Below, one piece after another: positions 15,141-24,510 of a stretch of DNA of 64,000 bases. Below the pieces are notes generated by a model. The model was not told the DNA's origin and did no database searches. It saw only the letters and a program-made list of their open reading frames with translations. Location of the stretch: assembly GCF_001509795.1 (NCBI RefSeq), contig NZ_LLZN01000067.1, positions 124,001 through 188,000 on the forward strand. The letters are read 5' to 3'. This stretch comes from Streptomyces sp. NRRL WC-3605 (lineage in GTDB: Bacteria; Actinomycetota; Actinomycetes; Streptomycetales; Streptomycetaceae). A program made the translations under genes and the position numbers. Numbering within the stretch: the first letter of the stretch is position 1; each line of letters opens with the position of its first letter.

Positions 15141-16681
15141 GCGCCCGGCCCTGACGCCGATGCCTCCGACGCGGCCGACGAATCGGAGAACCGCTCCCGC
15201 AGCCGGTACTTGAGGACCTTGCGCAGGGTCTCGTTGCGGGGCAGGGCGTCCACCACCTCCAGCCGCTCCGGCAGCTTGTGGGGGGACAGCCCTTCCCCCC
15301 GCAGGAACGACGTCAGCGCCCGGAGGGTCAGCTCCGGTGCGCCCGGCGGCTGTTCGACGACCGCGCAGACCCGTTCCCCGCGCTCGGCGTCCGGCAGCCC
15401 GACCACGGCCACGTCCCCGACGTCCGGGTGCCGGTGCAGCAGGTCCTCGATCTCCTTCGCCGAGATGTTCTCGCCCTTGCGGATGATCACGTCCTTCAGC
15501 CGTCCGGTCAGCACCAGGTGCCCGCTGCCGGTCAGGTGCCCGAGGTCGCCGGTGCGCAGGAAGCCCTCGTCGTCGAAGGCCGCCGCGGTCTGCTCCGGGT
15601 CCAGATAGCCCCGGCACACGGCCTCCCCGCGCAGCCGCACCTCGCCGTCGACGATCCGGATCTCCATCTCCCGCGGCGGCCGCCCCTCGGTCGCCGCCAG
15701 GTTCTCGGGGGTGTCGTCCGGCGCGCCCATCGTGATCATCGGCACCTCGGTCATGCCGTACCCGTGGGTGAGCTGCACCCCCATCTCCCGCACCACCGCG
15801 TGGTACAGCTCGGGCGGCTTCGGCGCCCCGCCGCCCGCCAGCAGCCGCAGGGTGGGGACGATCCGGGTGCCGGGCGGCTGCGCGCGCTGCTCGGCCAGGA
15901 GCATCGAGTAGAACGCCGTGGAGCCGCCGGCGATGGTCACCCCGTGCCGGCGGTACCCGTCCAGCGCCTCCGGCAGCGCGAACTGCTCGAACAGCACGGC
16001 CGGGAAGCCGTACAGCAGCACCATCACCAGGTAGTCGGGGCCCCCGATGTGCGCGTACGGGAAGGCGATCGAGCCGACGTCGGCCGCCGTCGGGCGCAGC
16101 GCGTGCCCGAGGCAGGAGCCGCCCGCGATCAGCGAACGGTCGGTGTGCAGCACGCCCTTGGGGTCCGAGGTCGTCCCCGAGGTCCAGTAGATCCAGCGCA
16201 CCGAGGTGCCCTCGGCGGGCGGCGGCGGCAGGACGGCGGGATCGCCGTCGGGAAGGTCGTCGTACGCCGTGAGCACGCCCTTCGCGCCGAGCCGCCGCGC
16301 CATCGCCGTGTGGTCGAAGCCCCGCCACTCGCCCGGCACCGCGAAGAACTCGGCCCGGGACTCGCGCAGCGCGAAGCCGACCTCGCGGTCCCGGTAGAAG
16401 GGGATGACCGGCGACTGCACGGCCCCGAGGCGGGCCAGGGCGCAGGACAGCACGACCGTCTCGATCCGGGTGGGCAGCTGCCAGGCGACGACCGTGCCGG
16501 GGCGTACCCCGAGGCCGTACAGCCCGGCCGCCACCCGCTCGGCGCGGTCGCGCAGGGCGCCGAAGGCCAGCGTGCGGTCGTCCTGGAGCAGGGCGGCACG
16601 GTCCGGGGTGCGGCGGGCGCGGGCGGCGAGCAGGTCCCACAGGGTCCGGGAGGAGCCCAGGGTGTGCGCGGTGTCGTCCAT
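15119..16681 (-). CDS. AMP-forming acyl-CoA synthetase
   Basis: 520 aa adenylate-forming ligase that would activate a carboxylic acid to its CoA ester. The P-loop motif YWTSGTTSDPKGV lies near residue 165; further on are TGDLGH, the hinge LTGRLKD and the C-terminal lysine motif LPRNETLRKVLKYRL. Divergent from the dehydrogenase pair at 16832/17969, with two copies of the TCTGACG palindrome in the shared promoter. It is the likely entry enzyme for this branch; the acid substrate is unknown. Confidence 0.88.
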   Translation of the reverse strand: MDDTAHTLGSSRTLWDLLAARARRTPDRAALLQDDRTLAFGALRDRAERVAAGLYGLGVRPGTVVAWQLPTRIETVVLSCALARLGAVQSPVIPFYRDREVGFALRESRAEFFAVPGEWRGFDHTAMARRLGAKGVLTAYDDLPDGDPAVLPPPPAEGTSVRWIYWTSGTTSDPKGVLHTDRSLIAGGSCLGHALRPTAADVGSIAFPYAHIGGPDYLVMVLLYGFPAVLFEQFALPEALDGYRRHGVTIAGGSTAFYSMLLAEQRAQPPGTRIVPTLRLLAGGGAPKPPELYHAVVREMGVQLTHGYGMTEVPMITMGAPDDTPENLAATEGRPPREMEIRIVDGEVRLRGEAVCRGYLDPEQTAAAFDDEGFLRTGDLGHLTGSGHLVLTGRLKDVIIRKGENISAKEIEDLLHRHPDVGDVAVVGLPDAERGERVCAVVEQPPGAPELTLRALTSFLRGEGLSPHKLPERLEVVDALPRNETLRKVLKYRLRERFSDSSAASEASASGPGAHSGTVK

Positions 16682-16715
16682 GACGGCCCCCTGTCGTGGA
16701 GCGGACCTCGGTATT

Positions 16716-16732
16716 GCTGACGGTCCGTCAGA
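16716..16732. promoter_or_regulatory. TCTGACG palindrome, site 1
   Basis: GCTGACGGTCCGTCAGA: both half-sites CTGACG/CGTCAG are perfect. It is 34 bp upstream of the CoA synthetase start (16681), where a repressor would block its promoter. Confidence 0.75.
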
Positions 16733-16804
16733 TCGTGCGCAGAGCGTAGGGCGGGACGCCTTGCCGGTCCAGGGGTCGGGGCCTAGCCTTCCCCGTGCGG
16801 AGCA

Positions 16805-16821
16805 TCTGACGGGTCATCAGA
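16805..16821. promoter_or_regulatory. TCTGACG palindrome, site 2
   Basis: TCTGACGGGTCATCAGA has one mismatch in the right half. It ends 10 bp before the dehydrogenase start at 16832, consistent with a leaderless or very short-leader transcript under repressor control. Confidence 0.65.
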
Positions 16822-16831
16822 CGGAGGCCGT

Positions 16832-17965
16832 ATGGACCTCACCCACACGCCCGAGGAGGTGGAGTTCCGCGCCCGGCTGCGCGCCTGGCTGGCCGGCGTG
16901 CTCCCCGCGTTGCCTCCCCCGCCGCCCCCGGAGGACTGGCCCGGCCGGCGCGCCTACGACCTCGGCTGGCAGCGCCGGCTGTACGACGCCGGGTACGGCG
17001 ACGTCCACTGGGGCGCCTCCCCGACCGTGCGGCTGATCTTCCTGGAGGAGACCGAACGGGCCGGCGCGCCCTATGTGGGCGCCTGCTTCGTTGGACTGCT
17101 GCACGCCGGGCCCACCATCGCCGCCGAGGGCACCGAGACGCAGCGGGAGCGCTGGCTGCCCCCGATCCTGCGCGGGGAGGAGGTCTGGTGCCAGGGCTTC
17201 AGCGAGCCGGACGCCGGGAGCGACCTCGCGGCCCTGCGCACCCGCGCGCACCGCGACGGCGACCACTACGTGGTGAACGGCTCGAAGATCTGGACGTCCC
17301 ACGCCGAGGTCGCCGACTGGTGCGAGCTGCTGGTGCGCACGGACCCCGGCGCCCCCCGCCACCGGGGGATCAGCTGGCTGGCGATGCGCATGGACGCGCC
17401 CGGCGTCACCGTGCGGCCGCTGCGCACCCTGGCGGGCTCCACCGAGTTCGCCGAGGTCTTCCTCGACGACGTGCGCGTGCCCGTCGCCCACCGGGTCGGC
17501 GCGGAGAACGACGGCTGGCGGGTGACCATGGTGACCCTGTCCTTCGAGCGCGGCACCGCCTTCGCGGGCGAGGTCGTGGCCTGCCGCCGGGTGCTGCGCG
17601 AACTGGCCGCCGAGGCCCGGCGCACCGGCCGCTGGGACGACCCGGCGCTGCGCCGCGCGCTGGGCGGGCTGCACGCCGAGTTCCGGGCGCTGTGGCGGCT
17701 CACGCAGTGGAACGTGGGCGAGGCGGAGCGCGGGGGCGGCGTCCCCGGTGTCACCGGCTCGGTCCTCAAGCTGGCGTACTCGCACGCCCGCCAGCGGCTC
17801 TACGACACCGCGGCCGAGGTGCTGGGCGCACAGGCGCTGGACCTGGACCGGCCGTGGGTGCTCGACCGGCTGTCCTCGCTGTCGTACACCATCGCCGCCG
17901 GCACCTCGCAGATCCAGCGGAACATCGTGGCCGAGCGGATCCTCGGACTGCCGAAGGGGCGGTGA
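16832..17965 (+). CDS. Acyl-CoA dehydrogenase, FAD-binding catalytic subunit
   Basis: 377 aa, ACAD fold. FAD/substrate motifs are QGFSEPDAGSDLA and NGSKIWTS; the Glu of LSFERG sits where isovaleryl- and long-chain dehydrogenases keep their catalytic base; the C-terminal GTSQIQRNIVAERILGLP is typical. Four bases separate it from a shorter ACAD-like gene, so the two probably form a heteromeric FadE pair as in steroid side-chain oxidation. Expected reaction: alpha,beta-desaturation of an acyl-CoA. Confidence 0.87.
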   Translation: MDLTHTPEEVEFRARLRAWLAGVLPALPPPPPPEDWPGRRAYDLGWQRRLYDAGYGDVHWGASPTVRLIFLEETERAGAPYVGACFVGLLHAGPTIAAEGTETQRERWLPPILRGEEVWCQGFSEPDAGSDLAALRTRAHRDGDHYVVNGSKIWTSHAEVADWCELLVRTDPGAPRHRGISWLAMRMDAPGVTVRPLRTLAGSTEFAEVFLDDVRVPVAHRVGAENDGWRVTMVTLSFERGTAFAGEVVACRRVLRELAAEARRTGRWDDPALRRALGGLHAEFRALWRLTQWNVGEAERGGGVPGVTGSVLKLAYSHARQRLYDTAAEVLGAQALDLDRPWVLDRLSSLSYTIAAGTSQIQRNIVAERILGLPKGR

Positions 17966-17968
17966 GCG

Positions 17969-18844
17969 GTGCGACTCCAACCCGACCAGGACCAGCGGGC
18001 GTTGCGCGACGGCGTGCGGGAGCTGCTGGCGCGCCGGTTCGGCCCGCGGGAGCTGCGGGACGCCGTGGAGCGGCCCGGACACCTGGACCGGGGGCTGTGG
18101 CGGGAGCTGGGCGCCGCCGGATTCTTCGCGCTGCGCCTGCCCGAGAGCGAGGGGGGCGTCGGGCTCGGACTGCCCGAGGCCGTCCTGGCGTTCGAGGAGG
18201 CGGGCCGGGCGCTGCTGCCGGGCCCGCTGGTGGCCACGCACCTCGCGGCGGGCCGGGTGCCGGGCGCCGCCGAGGGGCACGCCGTCGTCACCGGCCCCCT
18301 GGGCGGCCTGGTGGAGTGGCTCGGTGAGGCCGACGTGGTGCGCGGCGACACCGCCGGGGCCGTGCCGCTGCGCTCGGTCGACCCGCTCACCCCGCTGCAC
18401 CGCCTGCCCGCGGCCGGCGCCCCGGACCTCGTCGCCGTCCTGCTCACCGCGGCCGAACAACTGGGCAGTGCCGGGCGCACGTGCGAGCTGGCCGTGCAAC
18501 ACGCCCGGACCCGTGAGCAGTTCGGACGGCCCGTCGGAGCCTTCCAGGCGGTGCAGCACCTGTGCGCGGACATGCTCGTGCGGACCCGGACCGCGCGGGC
18601 CGCCGTCCACGCGGCGGCCGTCACCGCCGGCCCGGCCGACGTCCACGCCGCGCGGCTGCTCGCCGACGAGGCCGCCGTACGGGGCGCCCGCGACTGTCTC
18701 CAGGTGCACGGCGGCATGGGATTCACCTGGGAGTTCGAGGTCCATCTGCATCTGAAACGGGCCTGGATCCGCACCCGGCGTGCGGGTCCCGCTACCGAAA
18801 GTGAGGAACTGATGGCGGCCGCATTGCTCGAAAAGGAGGACTGA
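17969..18844 (+). CDS. Acyl-CoA dehydrogenase, short partner subunit
   Basis: 291 aa, about 90 shorter than a full ACAD. The C-terminal helical domain is conserved (ARTREQFGRPVGAFQAVQHL, VHGGMGFTWEFEVHLHLKRA) and the N-terminal helices are present, but the middle beta-domain with the SEP-x-AGSD motif is reduced. This fits the non-catalytic partner of an alpha2-beta2 FadE. GTG start 3 nt after the previous stop. Confidence 0.85.
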   Translation: MRLQPDQDQRALRDGVRELLARRFGPRELRDAVERPGHLDRGLWRELGAAGFFALRLPESEGGVGLGLPEAVLAFEEAGRALLPGPLVATHLAAGRVPGAAEGHAVVTGPLGGLVEWLGEADVVRGDTAGAVPLRSVDPLTPLHRLPAAGAPDLVAVLLTAAEQLGSAGRTCELAVQHARTREQFGRPVGAFQAVQHLCADMLVRTRTARAAVHAAAVTAGPADVHAARLLADEAAVRGARDCLQVHGGMGFTWEFEVHLHLKRAWIRTRRAGPATESEELMAAALLEKED

Positions 18845-19337
18845 AAGGCCGTGGTCTGCGCGGTCGCGGAAAAGGCCCGCATTGATGTCGCGGATTGTGG
18901 CATACCGTAATCACGGAGCGTTGATATCGGCTTGTGTCCGGAGTGTGACTCGTCACGGGGCGGAGTCGGGCGTTCGCTCCGGTACCTTGTGTGGGATGCG
19001 AGTGGTTCCGAGTAAGAGCCATGCCGGATCCGCCTTCGAGGCGGCTTCGTATCCGGCGGTGCCCGCCGCTGCTCGCCCGGCGTATGGGCCGTTCGCCCCC
19101 GCCTGTTCGACTCTCCACGGCAAGCGTCGCACAGTATGCAGCAGAGGTAATCCTTCGCGCTGGAATATGCCCGAAGCGCTTGTTGGGGTGACTGTACGTC
19201 AACCATGCTGTCAGTCAAGGGATTCACGTTCCGTGACCCTGGCTTTGGCCATTGTTCTGGCCATGAAAAAAATGGCTAGGATCGTGGCCCTCGTGAGGCG
19301 CGGGGTCAAGTGTCCGCCGGTTCGGATGGTGTGAGCG
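18845..19337. other. Non-coding region before the RsbW-like gene
   Basis: 493 bases of distinctly lower GC without a credible gene. It holds a two-tier hairpin at 19024-19056 (CCGGAT with ATCCGG, CCGCC with GGCGG around a TTCGA loop) and, near 19250-19285, an AT-rich patch with TAGGAT that looks like a -10 for the downstream gene. A 23-codon frame (19263-19334) ends three bases before that gene but has no ribosome site. Confidence 0.45.
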
Positions 19338-19814
19338 GTGCAGGTGCTTCAAGTGCAGTTGGAGATCCGGCCCGATCCCGCTGAGGTGGGGCGAGCCAGG
19401 CGCTGGGCGCGCTCACGGCTCGCCGGCTCGGGGATAGGGGCCGACGAGCCGCTCGCCGAGACGCTGATCCTGCTCGTCTCCGAACTCGTCACCAACGCCG
19501 TGGTGCACACCGGCTGTCCGGCCGTGCTGCGGCTCTCCCTGCCCGAGGAGCCGCAGGACTCCGCCACGGTCCGGCTCGAGGTGGCCGACCGCAGCGGGCG
19601 GGCGCCCGTGCCGCGCTGTGCCGACGGCGACGCGACGGGCGGGCGCGGACTCGCCCTGGTCGACGGGCTCGCGGACCGGTGGGGCTGGTCCTCCGACGGG
19701 TCCGGCAAGCGCATCTGGTGCGAACTCGACCGGGGCGGCGAGCAGGACGCCGCCGTCACCGCCTGCGGGGGCGGGGCCTCCGCGTACGAGGGGTTCGCGT
19801 ACGAGGCGGTGTGA
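19338..19814 (+). CDS. RsbW/SpoIIAB-like ATP-binding regulatory protein
   Basis: 158 aa GHKL ATPase domain of the HATPase_c_2 type common in Streptomyces. The N-box ELVTNAVVHT and G-box TGGRGLALVDGLADRWG are intact. Such proteins act as anti-sigma serine kinases or orphan regulators. GTG start at 19338. No partner sigma factor is adjacent; the STAS protein at 14093 is a possible but unproven partner. Confidence 0.85.
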   Translation: MQVLQVQLEIRPDPAEVGRARRWARSRLAGSGIGADEPLAETLILLVSELVTNAVVHTGCPAVLRLSLPEEPQDSATVRLEVADRSGRAPVPRCADGDATGGRGLALVDGLADRWGWSSDGSGKRIWCELDRGGEQDAAVTACGGGASAYEGFAYEAV

Positions 19815-20220
19815 CCGGCGCACAGTGCGACCGCCCGCCGTGGCCCGCGGGGGCACGGATGCAGAGGACGCCCCCTCGTCCGGTCCGGCGACCTTCGATG
19901 CGCCCGGTCATGCTTCCGTGCGCGGCGTCCGCAAATGGGACGTAAGTAACAAATCTCCTACAGGGTGTTGACGAGTCGTGTCCGATTGATCACGCTTGTG
20001 GTCAGCGATTCGCCGCGAGGGGACGGCGAGGGCCTCGGTGACGGAGGCCCTTGCCGAGTGTGGGTCGTGTTTCGGCGTCGATTCTCCAGCGTCAGGAGGG
20101 GCAGGCACGCCGGAGCCGGATGGCGGCGCGCGTGCCGCGCTCGGGGCGGTCGGGGCGTCCCCGCCCGGTGGAGCCGGGACTGGGGAAGCCGCGCCGCCAG
20201 CCGGCGTCATCGCGTCGTCG
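19815..20220. other. Convergent intergenic region with terminator hairpin
   Basis: About 400 bases between two converging genes. GGGCCTC (20030-20036) pairs with GAGGCCC (20044-20050) as a terminator-like stem. Around 19930-20000 is a lower-GC stretch. No gene is evident. Confidence 0.5.
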
Positions 20221-21147
20221 TCAGAGCACCGCCACCGGGGCGACCGGGCTTCCCGTGCCGCCGACGAAGGGCTCGGGCGTCGCCGACAGCAGGAACGTGT
20301 GGCGGCCTTCTTCTCCACAGGCTGTGGACAACTCTTCGAGATTCCAGTTCTGGCCCTGCGGCATCCCCATCTCCACCAGGTCGAGGGCGTGCACGGGCAG
20401 CCACAGGTCCTCCGTCTCGGGCGGGAAGACCTCGAAGGTGAGGGTGTCGTTGGCGACGGCGGCCACATCGCGCGCGTGGAACCACTCCGGGGTGCGGACC
20501 GACAGGCCGGGGGAGGGGTGGCCGTAGCCGTGCCGGTCCCCGGCGAGACACAGCGCCATCTGCCCGGTCCGCACGAGCACGATGTCACCGGCGCGCACCC
20601 GGACACCCGCCAGCTCCTCCGCCGCCTCCAGGTCCTCCGGCGTGACCGCGTGCCCGCCGTCGAGCCGTGTCACCCCCCGCGCGCGGGCCACGTCCAGCAG
20701 CACCCCGCGCGAGACGATGTGCCGGGCCTTGTCGATGCCGTCGAAGCGGGCGCCGCCGTGCGCGGTGACGGTGTCGGCGGGACGGCCGTTGTAGAGCCGG
20801 CCGGAGTGCGAGACATGGGCGAGCGCGTCCCAGTGGGTGGCCGCCTGCAGGCCCATGACCACGGCGTCGTCGCTGCACGCGACGGTCCCCGGGCCGAAGA
20901 TCTCCTGGTTGATCTGCACCATGGTGTGCAGCGGGTTGACCCGTCCGGGGATCATCCCGGTCTGCACGCCGTCCTGTTGGAGGGGCAGCGCGAGCGGGAC
21001 GCGGCGGCCGGAGCGGACGCACGCCGCCGCCGCGCGGACCACCTCGTCGGTGATCAGGTTCAGCGTGCCGATCTCGTCCTCCGCGCCCCACCGCCCCCAG
21101 TTGTTGACGCGCTGGGCGATCTCGTGGAACGCGTCCGGCAGCGACAT
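20221..21147 (-). CDS. Cyclase-family metal-dependent hydrolase (kynurenine-formamidase fold)
   Basis: 308 aa. The metal motif HWDALAH (equivalent of HxGTHxDxPxH) lies near residue 105, and the family C-terminal HALDLVEMG is present. Members hydrolyse amide, ester or ring bonds such as N-formylkynurenine or isatin; a role in ring opening of a pathway intermediate is an inference. Divergent from the SDR at 21240, with a TCTGACG palindrome between them. Confidence 0.85.
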   Translation of the reverse strand: MSLPDAFHEIAQRVNNWGRWGAEDEIGTLNLITDEVVRAAAACVRSGRRVPLALPLQQDGVQTGMIPGRVNPLHTMVQINQEIFGPGTVACSDDAVVMGLQAATHWDALAHVSHSGRLYNGRPADTVTAHGGARFDGIDKARHIVSRGVLLDVARARGVTRLDGGHAVTPEDLEAAEELAGVRVRAGDIVLVRTGQMALCLAGDRHGYGHPSPGLSVRTPEWFHARDVAAVANDTLTFEVFPPETEDLWLPVHALDLVEMGMPQGQNWNLEELSTACGEEGRHTFLLSATPEPFVGGTGSPVAPVAVL

Positions 21148-21200
21148 GGGTCCTCCCCGGGTCTTGTCCCCGCGTATCCGACGGGCCGTAGAATCAGAAA

Positions 21201-21217
21201 TCTAACGGACCGTCAGA
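21201..21217. promoter_or_regulatory. TCTGACG palindrome, site 3
   Basis: TCTAACGGACCGTCAGA has one mismatch in the left half. It lies between the divergent cyclase (start 21147) and SDR (start 21240) genes and could control both. Confidence 0.7.
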
Positions 21218-21239
21218 AACGGCGGGAAGGGGCCGGGGC

Positions 21240-22154
21240 ATGGGGAACTTCTTGGCAGGCAAGGCCGTCGCCGTGACGGGCGCCGGGCGCGGCATCGGGC
21301 GCGCGGTGGCGCTGGCGGCCGCCGCCGAGGGCGCCCGCGTGGTCGTCAACGACCACGGGGTGTCGGTGGACGGCGCCTCACCCACCAGCGAGGTCGCCGA
21401 GTCCGTCGTCAAGGAGATCGAGGCCGCCGGCGGCGAGGCCGTCGCCGTCGCCGACGACATCTCCACGATGGCGGGCGGCCGGCGGGTCGTGGACACCGCC
21501 CTGTCGGCCTTCGGGCGGCTCGACGGCGCGGTCTGCGTCGCCGGGATCCTGCGCGAGCGGATGCTGTTCAACATGACCGAGGACGAGTGGGACCCGGTCC
21601 TCGCCACCCATCTCAAGGGGACGTTCACGGTGTTCCGCGCCGCGTCGGCCGTGATGCGCGCCCAGCGTGCCGGCACCCTCATCGGCTTCACCAGCGGCAA
21701 CCACCAGGGCTCGGTGTCCCAGGCCAACTACAGCGCCGCGAAGGGCGGTGTCATCTCGCTCGTGCGCAGCGCCGCGCTCGGCCTGCACAAGTACGGCGTG
21801 ACCGCGAACGCCGTGGCGCCCGTCGCCCGGACCCGGATGTCCGCCAACGTGCCCATGGAGCTGACCGACATCGGCGAGCCGGAGGACGTCGCGGCGTTCG
21901 CCGTCTACCTGCTGTCCGACGCGGCCCGCGAGCAGGGGGTCACCGGGCAGGTGTACACCGTCGCCGGTCCGCGGATCGCGGTGTGGGCGCAGCCCGCCGA
22001 ACTGCGCTCCGTCCACGCGGAAGGGCCCTGGACGCCCGAACGGATCGCGCGGGTGCTGCCGGGGACCGTGGGGACCGACCCGATGCCGATGCTGGCGCGG
22101 GTGGCGGCGGCCGAGGAGGCCGCACGCCGCGGCGACCGGCCCAACGCGCGCTAG
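21240..22154 (+). CDS. Short-chain dehydrogenase (hydroxyacyl-CoA dehydrogenase type)
   Basis: 304 aa SDR. The NAD-binding TGAGRGIGRA is near the N-terminus, and the catalytic Tyr-Lys lie in QANYSAAKGG; the usual serine position reads GFTSGNHQG. The extra C-terminal 50 residues and the NDHGVSVDG segment resemble the dehydrogenase half of peroxisomal multifunctional enzyme type 2, so a 3-hydroxyacyl-CoA dehydrogenase is likely. First gene of an operon with the dehydrogenases at 22196 and 23347. Confidence 0.87.
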   Translation: MGNFLAGKAVAVTGAGRGIGRAVALAAAAEGARVVVNDHGVSVDGASPTSEVAESVVKEIEAAGGEAVAVADDISTMAGGRRVVDTALSAFGRLDGAVCVAGILRERMLFNMTEDEWDPVLATHLKGTFTVFRAASAVMRAQRAGTLIGFTSGNHQGSVSQANYSAAKGGVISLVRSAALGLHKYGVTANAVAPVARTRMSANVPMELTDIGEPEDVAAFAVYLLSDAAREQGVTGQVYTVAGPRIAVWAQPAELRSVHAEGPWTPERIARVLPGTVGTDPMPMLARVAAAEEAARRGDRPNAR

Positions 22155-22195
22155 CGCGGAACGACTTCAGCTGTCCGGCGAGACGAGGAGGGATC

Positions 22196-23347
22196 GTGGA
22201 CTTCGCGTTCGGCGAGGAGGACGAGGCGTTCCGCGCGCGGGCCCGGTCGTGGCTGGCCGGACAGGTGGCGGGCGAATGGGAACGGCGGGACTGGGAGCGG
22301 GCCCTCGGCAAGGCCGGGTGGATCGGGCTCGGCTGGGCCGAGGGCGGGTACGGCAACCGGACGGCCAGCCTGACCCAGCAGGTCGTGTGGGCCGAGGAGT
22401 ACGCGCGCTCCGGCGCGCCGCCCCGCTCCGGGCACATCGGGGAGAAACTGCTCGCCCCGACACTGCTCGCCCACGGCGGCACGGAGCAGAAGGACCGCTT
22501 CCTGCCCCCGATCGCGCTCGGCGAGGAATTGTGGTGCCAGGGGTACAGCGAGCCCGGCGCGGGCTCCGACCTCGCCGGGATCCGCACCCGGGCCGAACGG
22601 CGCCCGGACGGGTCGTACCGGATCACCGGGCAGAAGATCTGGACGTCCCTCGCGCACGAGGCCGACTGGTGCTTCGTGCTGGCCCGCACCGATCCGGCCT
22701 CCCGCCGCCACCACGGCCTGGGCTTCCTGCTCGTGCCCATGGACCAGCCGGGGCGCGTCGAGGTCCGCCCGATCCGGCAGCTCACCGGCACCAGCGACTT
22801 CAACGAGGTCTTCTTCGACGGCGCCCACGCGCGCGCGGAGCACCTCGTCGGCGGCGAGGGCGCGGGCTGGACGGTCGCCATGAGCCTGCTCGGGTTCGAG
22901 CGGGGCGTGTCCACGCTCGCCCAGCAGATCGGGTTCGCCGCGGAGCTGGCGCGGGTCGTGCGCGAGGCCGTGGACCGAGGGGCCGTGGACGACCCGGTGG
23001 TGCGGGACCGGCTGGTACGGCAGTGGGCGGAGCTGCGGGTCATGCGGTGGCACGCCCTGCGGACCCTCGGTGGCACGGGGGACGCGGGCGCGCCCAGCGT
23101 GGCCAAACTCCTGTGGGGCGGCTGGCACCAGCGGCTCGGGGAGCTGGCCATACAGGTCCGGGGCGCGGCCGCCGCCGCCGGGCCGCGGGACTGGACACCC
23201 TCGGCGCCGTACACGCTCGACGACGTGCAGCGGGCGTTCCTGTTCTCACGGGCCGACACCGTCTACGGCGGGTCGGACCAGGTGCAGCGCACCATCATCG
23301 CCGAGCGGGTGCTCGGTCTGCCCAGGGAGCCCAAGGGGGGCGTCTGA
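22196..23347 (+). CDS. Acyl-CoA dehydrogenase (FadE-type catalytic subunit)
   Basis: 383 aa from the GTG at 22196, which follows GAGGAGGG; the longer open frame is non-coding. Motifs are QGYSEPGAGSDLAG, ITGQKIWTS, LLGFERGV with the probable catalytic Glu, and GGSDQVQRTIIAERVLGLP. Closest in form to the 16832 protein. The alcohol dehydrogenase gene follows with a one-base TGATG overlap, so the genes are translationally coupled. Confidence 0.88.
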   Translation: MDFAFGEEDEAFRARARSWLAGQVAGEWERRDWERALGKAGWIGLGWAEGGYGNRTASLTQQVVWAEEYARSGAPPRSGHIGEKLLAPTLLAHGGTEQKDRFLPPIALGEELWCQGYSEPGAGSDLAGIRTRAERRPDGSYRITGQKIWTSLAHEADWCFVLARTDPASRRHHGLGFLLVPMDQPGRVEVRPIRQLTGTSDFNEVFFDGAHARAEHLVGGEGAGWTVAMSLLGFERGVSTLAQQIGFAAELARVVREAVDRGAVDDPVVRDRLVRQWAELRVMRWHALRTLGGTGDAGAPSVAKLLWGGWHQRLGELAIQVRGAAAAAGPRDWTPSAPYTLDDVQRAFLFSRADTVYGGSDQVQRTIIAERVLGLPREPKGGV

Positions 23348-24396
23348 TGCGCGGAGTGCTGTTCGACGGGAGGCGGGCCGAGGTCGTGGACGACCTGGAG
23401 GTACGGGACCCGGGGCCCGGCGAGGTGCTGGTCTCCGTCGCGGCGGCCGGTCTGTGCCACAGCGATCTGTCCGTGGTGGACGGGACCATACCGTTCCCCG
23501 TTCCCGTGGTGCTCGGCCATGAGGGCGCGGGCGTCGTCGAGGCGGTCGGTGTGGGCGTCACCCATGTCGTGCGCGGTGACCATGTGGCGCTGTCCACGCT
23601 GGCCAACTGCGGTACGTGCGCCGACTGCGACCGGGGCCGGCCCACCATGTGCCGGCGGGCCATAGGGCGCCCGGGGCGGCCGTTCCGGCGCGGCGGCCGG
23701 CCGGTGTTCCAGTTCGCGGCCAACTCCGCCTTCGCGGAACGGACCGTGGTGAAGGCCGTCCAGGTGGTGCCGGTCCCGAAGGACATCCCGCTGCCGTGCG
23801 CCGCGCTCATCGGCTGCGGGGTGCTCACCGGGGTCGGGGCGGTGCTGAACCGGGCCCGGGTCGACCGGGGCGACCGGGTCGTCGTGATCGGCACCGGAGG
23901 GGTCGGGCTCAACGTCGTCCAGGGCGCCCGGATCGCGGGCGCGCTGCGCATCGTGGCCGTGGACGCCCACCCGGCGAAGGAGGAGGCGGCCCGGCGGTTC
24001 GGGGCCACGGACTTCCTGACCTCGGTGGACGGGGTGCGGGAGCTGCTGCCGGACGGCGCCGACCACGTCTTCGAGTGCGTGGGCCGCGTCGAGCTGATCC
24101 GGGCCGCCGTCGACCTGCTCGACCGGCACGGGCAGGCCGTGCTGCTCGGGGTACCGCCCGCCACCGCCGAGGCGTCCTTCCTCGTCTCCTCCATGTACCT
24201 GGACAAGGCGATCCTCGGCTGCCGGTACGGCTCCTCGCGGCCCCAGCGGGACATCGCGCTGTACGCGGACCTGTACCGCACGGGCCGGCTGCTGCTGGAC
24301 GAGCTGGTGACGCGGACCTACCCGGTGGAGGACTTCGCCCGGGCGGCGGCGGACGCGGAGGCGGGGAAGGTGGCACGCGGGGTGCTGACCTTCTGA
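23347..24396 (+). CDS. Zinc-dependent alcohol dehydrogenase (MDR family)
   Basis: 349 aa medium-chain dehydrogenase. Catalytic zinc ligands are in GLCHSD and GHEGAG; the four structural-zinc cysteines lie in CGTCADCDRGRPTMC; the Rossmann motif is GTGGVGLN. It would oxidise an alcohol intermediate with NAD(P)+. Third gene of the 21240 operon. Confidence 0.9.
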   Translation: MRGVLFDGRRAEVVDDLEVRDPGPGEVLVSVAAAGLCHSDLSVVDGTIPFPVPVVLGHEGAGVVEAVGVGVTHVVRGDHVALSTLANCGTCADCDRGRPTMCRRAIGRPGRPFRRGGRPVFQFAANSAFAERTVVKAVQVVPVPKDIPLPCAALIGCGVLTGVGAVLNRARVDRGDRVVVIGTGGVGLNVVQGARIAGALRIVAVDAHPAKEEAARRFGATDFLTSVDGVRELLPDGADHVFECVGRVELIRAAVDLLDRHGQAVLLGVPPATAEASFLVSSMYLDKAILGCRYGSSRPQRDIALYADLYRTGRLLLDELVTRTYPVEDFARAAADAEAGKVARGVLTF

Positions 24397-24510
24397 AGTG
24401 CCGTCGAGCGGCGGGTGGTTCGTCCCGGTCCGGACCCTGGTGCCGGGAGTTGTCCACAGGCCCGGAAAACGGCTGCCGCGTTGTCGGTGGCGACGCCTAC
24501 CGTCGACTGC

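Noticed and set aside
19263..19334. 23-codon leader peptide before the RsbW-like gene
   Set aside because: No ribosome site, and TAGGAT inside it looks more like a promoter -10; kept only as a note.
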